Below, piece by piece: positions 6,686-9,707 of a stretch of 9,707 nucleotides of DNA. The DNA is taken from NCBI GenBank assembly GCA_024400715.1, contig JAKSMH010000017.1:1-9707 (forward strand). Direction: 5' to 3'. The notes beneath the pieces were generated by a model. The model saw only the letters and a program-made list of their open reading frames with translations, searched no databases and was not told the DNA's origin. How positions within the stretch are numbered: position 1 is the stretch's first letter; the number at the start of each line of letters is the position of its first letter. A program made the translations under genes and the position numbers. The stretch is from Bacteroidales bacterium. Lineage in GTDB: Bacteria; Bacteroidota; Bacteroidia; Bacteroidales; WCHB1-69.

Positions 6686-7144
6686 TTAAAGTTTGTATCC
6701 GTATTGTTCGAGACGTGCTTGTTTGAGTGCTTCAAAGTGGTAACTCGAATGAACAACCAAGTAATAACCGGTATTGCCCAAATGATATACAACAGGTCTG
6801 TTGATATTTTGTTCCAGATTGTAATTGTAGCGGTTGACGCATTTGTTGGCGATAATCTGACTGTAATCGCAGACTTGTCCCTTTTTGACGGCCATCTTCA
6901 ATTCTCCCTTGTCAATGTATTCTCCTTCCGGTGCGGGAAGTTTGTCGATGACGTAGCAAAATTCTGAAATGTTGTAGTTCTCAATAAACAGTTTTTGCGG
7001 ATTGTTGGCCTTCATATCATTGATTTCCGCTTCTGAATAAACTTCATTAAGTAGCGGGTCAATGATGAAAGGCAATTCTTGTCGTTGGGCAAAACAACCC
7101 AATGTCAACAGAATTGAAATTGATAAAGTGATAACTTTTTTCAT
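6686..7144 (-). CDS. Secreted protein of unknown function (152 aa)
   Basis: The product starts with a Sec-type signal, MKKVITLSISILLTLGCFAQ, with likely cleavage after Ala19 or Gln20; the Cys at 17 leaves a lipoprotein reading possible but weaker. The mature 130 residues are soluble in character and rich in Asn and Tyr, with NPQKLFIENYNISEFCYVIDKLP and a C-terminal VVYHLGNTGYYLVVHSSYHF stretch. No catalytic motif or named family is recognised; the 'NPxKLxxxNYxxxxxxYV' pattern recalls short exported proteins often seen in Bacteroidota, from memory only. It is 30 nt upstream of the large type IX substrate on the same strand and shares its 13-nt leader motif. The two are probably expressed together and may act together at the cell surface. 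The ATG at 7144 is the only sensible start. Confidence 0.7.
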   Translation of the reverse strand: MKKVITLSISILLTLGCFAQRQELPFIIDPLLNEVYSEAEINDMKANNPQKLFIENYNISEFCYVIDKLPAPEGEYIDKGELKMAVKKGQVCDYSQIIANKCVNRYNYNLEQNINRPVVYHLGNTGYYLVVHSSYHFEALKQARLEQYGYKL

Positions 7145-7161
7145 AACGTATTGTTTTTCAA

Positions 7162-7174
7162 TGTTTTATATCAA
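7162..7174 (-). promoter_or_regulatory. Shared 13-nt leader motif, copy upstream of the 152-aa secreted protein
   Basis: TTGATATAAAACA (minus strand) ends 17 nt before the ATG at 7144 and is identical to the motif at 6672-6684. Two identical 13-mers at matching distances from two adjacent starts suggest a common control signal, although the surrounding AT-rich sequence raises the chance of coincidence. Confidence 0.4.
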
Positions 7175-7236
7175 TATAAAATCTATTTTTGTTATTGTCA
7201 TACATCCATAAGACGCATAAAAATCCAAAAACGTTA

Positions 7237-7244
7237 CAAAAATA
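7237..7244 (-). promoter_or_regulatory. Candidate -7 box for the secreted-protein pair
   Basis: The minus strand reads TATTTTTG here, matching TAnnTTTG, and would give a leader of roughly 85 nt before the ATG at 7144. No TTTG-like -33 box stands 19-21 nt upstream, so this is a weak call. Confidence 0.3.
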
Positions 7245-7313
7245 CGTATTTTTTTTGAAAAAAGACTGAAAAAAATCTGAAACGATGTGATTTTGACTAT
7301 TTTGCATTACTCG

Positions 7314-7366
7314 TCACCATTCCGATGTTTCGGACGTATGGAGGAAACACAGGAATCTCAACAAGA
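7314..7366 (-). repeat. Solo unit of the dispersed hairpin repeat
   Basis: Read on the minus strand this 53-nt segment starts TCTTGTTGAGATTCC and ends ACATCGGAATGGTGA. It aligns without gaps to the left unit of element 2 (3493-3545), identical at 46 of 53 positions by eye. No inverted partner or GGGTGCCGCCGCC core accompanies it. It shows that the unit can exist alone. The rest of 7145-7383 holds only AT-rich leader sequence and no gene. Confidence 0.75.
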
Positions 7367-7383
7367 TTCCGTTTTGTATTACT

Positions 7384-7411
7384 ATAGAATGGCAAGTGCT
7401 TGCCATTCTAT
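7384..7411. repeat. Perfect 13-bp inverted repeat with 2-nt loop
   Basis: ATAGAATGGCAAG (7384-7396) is followed by TG and then by its exact reverse complement, ending at 7411. No T run follows on either strand, so it is not a typical terminator. It lies between the solo repeat unit and the tRNA terminator. It could be a protein-binding site, a processed RNA hairpin or a palindromic repeat of another class. Confidence 0.7.
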
Positions 7412-7444
7412 GGCAAAAATTTTCAGGAATAATGTCAAGGAGTT

Positions 7445-7478
7445 AAAACGAAAAGTGTCGGAAGAAATTCCGACACTT
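7445..7478 (-). terminator. Intrinsic terminator of the tRNA-Phe gene
   Basis: On the minus strand AAGTGTCGGAA pairs with TTCCGACACTT (7478-7468 with 7463-7453) around a 4-nt loop, a perfect 11-bp stem, followed by TTCGTTTT. It begins 4 nt after the tRNA 3' end, which fits a monocistronic tRNA transcript. Confidence 0.8.
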
Positions 7479-7482
7479 GAAG

Positions 7483-7555
<73 letters not shown>

Positions 7556-7573
7556 AATTGTTTTTTAGCAGTG

Positions 7574-7604
7574 CAAAAATACAAAAAAATTTAATCGAAA
7601 CAAG
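7574..7604 (-). promoter_or_regulatory. Promoter of tRNA-Phe
   Basis: The minus strand has CTTG (7604-7601), 19 nt of spacer, and TATTTTTG (7581-7574). This fits the Bacteroidota pattern TTTG-N19-21-TAnnTTTG with one mismatch in the -33 box. Transcription would begin about 10 nt before the tRNA 5' end. The rest of 7556-7729 is AT-rich and shows no gene and no clear terminator for the upp transcript. Confidence 0.6.
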
Positions 7605-7729
7605 TTTTTTGATTTTTTCTTTCAAATTTATTTCAATCTACTGATAATCAATATTATATATTCCAAAAAGAGATGTTTCAATAGATGTTCTTATTAATTT
7701 TCCTGATTGAAAGCATAGTTTTTTGGGAG

Positions 7730-8392
7730 TTATTCGTCCAATTTTGCGCCGTAGGCGAGATCACCGGCATCGCCTAATCCAGGTACGATGTAAGATTGGG
7801 CGGTGAGTTCATCATCAACGGCGCCGATCCAAAGGCTACAGTTATGGGGCGATAATTCACTTTGAAGATATTCCAGGCCTTCGGAGGAGGCGATAACGGA
7901 AACAAAATGCGTATGCTTGGGTTGGCCGTTGGTGAGTAGTTCCTTGTAGGACAGCACAATAGATTGGCCGGTGGCAATCATCGGGTCAGCAAGAATCAAA
8001 GTCTTGTCCTCCAGATTGGGTGCCGACAAGTAGTCAATCTGTATTTCAAAACTTCCGTCACGATGCGGCTTTCTGAAGGCGGAGATGAATGCGTTGTTGG
8101 AATCGTCAAAATAGTTGAGCAAACCTTGGTGCAGAGGAAGTCCGGCACGTAAAATGGTGGCCAATACCGGTTTTTCTTTCAAAAGGTTCATATTGGTCGA
8201 ACCTAACGGCGTGTTGATTTCCCGTTCTTCGTATTCCATAGTTTTGCTGATTTCGTAGGCGAAAATCTCCCCTAAACGTTCCAGATTTCGTCTAAACCGC
8301 ATGCTGTCCTGCTGCACTTCTACATCTCTGATTTCAGCAAGGAAGTGATTGAAAATCGAATTTTCTTTTCCTAAATAGTTGATTTGTTTCAT
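7730..8392 (-). CDS. upp: Uracil phosphoribosyltransferase
   Basis: This enzyme converts uracil and PRPP to UMP and pyrophosphate in the cytoplasm (pyrimidine salvage). The 220-residue protein starts at MKQINYLGKE. The N-terminal half has the family features AEIRDVEVQQDSMRFRRNLE and the Arg of ILRAGLPLHQGLLNYF. The PRPP loop is LADPMIATGQS (about 134-144; Gln stands where many bacterial enzymes have Gly). The uracil-binding C-terminus is VPGLGDAGDLAYG (203-215). The frame extends 27 nt upstream to a TTG at 8419, but the family N-terminus fits the ATG at 8392. It lies 31 nt after the acyltransferase gene on the same strand and is probably the last gene of that transcript. No regulatory leader such as a PyrR-type site was recognised. 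Confidence 0.95.
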   Translation of the reverse strand: MKQINYLGKENSIFNHFLAEIRDVEVQQDSMRFRRNLERLGEIFAYEISKTMEYEEREINTPLGSTNMNLLKEKPVLATILRAGLPLHQGLLNYFDDSNNAFISAFRKPHRDGSFEIQIDYLSAPNLEDKTLILADPMIATGQSIVLSYKELLTNGQPKHTHFVSVIASSEGLEYLQSELSPHNCSLWIGAVDDELTAQSYIVPGLGDAGDLAYGAKLDE

Positions 8393-8423
8393 ATTTTTAT
8401 GTTTGTGTTTTTCAGACAATAAT

Positions 8424-9356
8424 TTATTTCATGATGGATTTGTAAAGTTTGATTAAGCGTCCCAGGTAAAAATCCCTGGTGTGGCAAATCATATTAAAAT
8501 CATAGGCCTGTCCACCTAATCCTTTATATAGGCGTGCCACATTTTCGTTCATTGAGCCGTTAAAGTCCAACTGCAAAGCCTGTCCGGCATTCCGTTTGAT
8601 GTATTCGTCTAAAAGGAAAAACATCGGTTTTTTGTCTGCGTAAGCGTTGTCGCGTCCTGAAAACCAAAACCAAAGGCGTTGTTTGTCGCGCAACAAGAGA
8701 GCACCTGCAACAAGCTGGCCTTCAAAGGTAATGCCGATGGTGTCTAAAAATCCGTAATTAAAGGCGTGATTGGCCATTATTCTTAAAGTGGTGTAATCAC
8801 GTTTTTTGTAGTGGACGTTTTTTTGTTTTCCCCGATTCTTTCTAAATAGTTTGATGATGTTTTCGATGTTGGCGTTTTCCACGTATTCTAATCCCTGTTT
8901 TTTTGCGGATTTGATATTGCGAGTGGTGTTTTGTGAGTAATTTTGAGCAATGAAATCATAGGGTCTGTTGAGGTCCAGTACGTGAGAAATCATCCCGATG
9001 ACCTTATCTTCAATGAGTGTGCAAGGGTTGTTTCTGTTTAGGATTAAGTCAATTTGCCGAAATCGTTTGGGGATGGCATCAAAAAAGTCCTTTACTTTTG
9101 TGGCGGAAATGGGTTCAGGGGAAAAAATGCCCAAACGGTTGGAAAAAAACGGGGTATAGATATATTTAATAGACAATTTGGTCCTCGTTGGCAAGGGCAT
9201 AACGCTTTGGTAGTCATCTTCTACCAGAGCGCACCAATGGGGAGAACTGATGGAAAGAAAATCAAAATCGGCAAAGATAGTGGTGTTTAATGACTTTTGG
9301 ATTGTCAAATTCCATCTATCTTTGTCGATTTCTGAATGCTTAAGAAAGCGTATCAT
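8424..9356 (-). CDS. GNAT/FemAB-like acyltransferase (BioF2-like acetyltransferase domain)
   Basis: The 310-residue protein has no signal peptide or membrane segment. Residues about 130-290 fit the BioF2-like GNAT domain seen in FemAB-type proteins: YSQNTTRNIKSAKKQGL (140-156) is the usual basic 'NxRRNIKKAxKxGL' segment, and GITFEGQLVAGALLL (208-222) is the central acetyltransferase strand pair. DFNGSMNENVARLYKGLGG (264-282) is the 'GSxxxxxxxFYKxxGA' motif near the end. The N-terminal 120 residues look like the weaker first GNAT fold of FemAB enzymes. Such proteins move acyl or aminoacyl groups to cell-wall, lipid or polysaccharide acceptors; the substrate here cannot be told. It starts 4 nt after the methylmalonyl-CoA mutase stop and is followed by upp, so it is almost certainly cotranscribed, although no metabolic link is obvious. 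Confidence 0.75.
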   Translation of the reverse strand: MIRFLKHSEIDKDRWNLTIQKSLNTTIFADFDFLSISSPHWCALVEDDYQSVMPLPTRTKLSIKYIYTPFFSNRLGIFSPEPISATKVKDFFDAIPKRFRQIDLILNRNNPCTLIEDKVIGMISHVLDLNRPYDFIAQNYSQNTTRNIKSAKKQGLEYVENANIENIIKLFRKNRGKQKNVHYKKRDYTTLRIMANHAFNYGFLDTIGITFEGQLVAGALLLRDKQRLWFWFSGRDNAYADKKPMFFLLDEYIKRNAGQALQLDFNGSMNENVARLYKGLGGQAYDFNMICHTRDFYLGRLIKLYKSIMK

Positions 9357-9360
9357 CTGT

Positions 9361-9707
9361 TTAATTCATCAGAATATCCAGAATCTTGATAGCGCAGTCG
9401 CTGATAACGGAACCTGGTCCGAAGATGGCGGCGGCACCGGCTTTATACAAGAAGTCATAATCTTGTGGAGGAATAACGCCACCAACGATCACGATGATGT
9501 CTTCGCGACCCAATTTCTTCAGTTCTTCACTTACCTGAGCCACCAAAGTCTTGTGTCCGGCGGCCACAGAGGAAACGCCCAATACGTGAACGTCGTTCTC
9601 AACGGCTTGCTTGGCGGCTTCTTCTGGAGTTTGGAAGAGAGGTCCCATATCCACGTCAAAACCGATATCGGCATAGCCGGTTGATACCACCTTGGCACCG
9701 CGGTCGT
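9361..9707 (-). CDS. mutB: Methylmalonyl-CoA mutase large subunit, C-terminal B12-binding domain (partial)
   Basis: Only the last 115 complete codons are inside the window; the gene continues past the right edge. The visible part is the cobalamin-binding domain: [69 protein letters not shown] and [10 protein letters not shown], nearly the textbook sequence for the large subunit. DRG belongs to the DxHDRG motif; the codon of the cobalt-binding His is cut by the window edge (the two visible bases agree with CAC). The enzyme interconverts succinyl-CoA and (R)-methylmalonyl-CoA in propionate metabolism, usually as a heterodimer with MutA. A stand-alone B12-binding protein cannot be fully excluded but is much less likely. 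The stop is 4 nt before the acyltransferase start. Confidence 0.92.
   Translation of the reverse strand, partial: DRGAKVVSTGYADIGFDVDMGPLFQTPEEAAKQAVENDVHVLGVSSVAAGHKTLVAQVSEELKKLGREDIIVIVGGVIPPQDYDFLYKAGAAAIFGPGSVISDCAIKILDILMN

Noticed and set aside
8393..8419. TTG at 8419 as the start of uracil phosphoribosyltransferase
   Set aside because: It adds nine residues rich in Lys and His that are absent from the family; the ATG at 8392 matches the usual N-terminus.
9250..9684. 144-codon plus-strand open frame at the right end
   Set aside because: It is antisense to the B12-binding domain of methylmalonyl-CoA mutase and the start of the acyltransferase gene.

Overview
The window reads as a chromosomal piece of a Bacteroidota bacterium, most likely from the Bacteroidales. 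The evidence is a large secreted protein with a gliding-motility/type IX secretion C-terminal domain, TAnnTTTG-type -7 promoter boxes in front of several genes, starts without clear Shine-Dalgarno sequences, the end of a methylmalonyl-CoA mutase, and a Bacteroidota-like uracil phosphoribosyltransferase. The taxonomic call is inference from these traits.

Layout. (1) Positions 1-550: the last 19 codons of a protein resembling Rpn/PD-(D/E)XK nuclease-type transposases, a tandem G-rich heptamer, then about 310 bp of nested inverted repeats and no gene. (2) 551-3189, plus strand: an oligopeptide-type ABC transporter ATPase with two nucleotide-binding domains, split by an apparent 1-nt deletion in an A run, then 9 nt later a membrane protein joining a DoxX/MauE-like domain to a thioredoxin-fold domain. 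(3) 3192-3356, minus: a tiny Cys-rich lipoprotein, convergent with the previous gene with 2 nt between the stops. (4) 3357-3754: a second nested inverted-repeat element (221 bp) and a strong intrinsic terminator. (5) 3755-7144, minus: a 966-residue surface/secreted protein (CUB-like, P-domain, PKD-like, type IX C-terminal domain) and, upstream of it, a 152-residue secreted protein of unknown function; both have the same 13-nt leader motif. (6) 7145-7555: a third, single-unit copy of the dispersed repeat, a perfect 13-bp hairpin, and a tRNA-Phe with its own terminator and a recognisable promoter. (7) 7730-9707, minus: a tightly packed run of methylmalonyl-CoA mutase (3' end only), a GNAT/FemAB-like acyltransferase and uracil phosphoribosyltransferase.

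No complete new defence or mobile system is visible. The most interesting unexplained signal is a family of about 46-53-nt hairpin units (GATTCCG...CGGAATGGYGA). Units occur as inverted pairs around a GGGTGCCGCCGCC core at two loci and as a lone unit at a third. One pair is additionally bracketed by 28-bp GGCGCGCC-centred palindromes. This looks like a non-autonomous palindromic repeat family in intergenic DNA. The other points worth checking are the ABC ATPase frameshift, the two-domain redox membrane protein, and a mismatch in the tRNA T stem.
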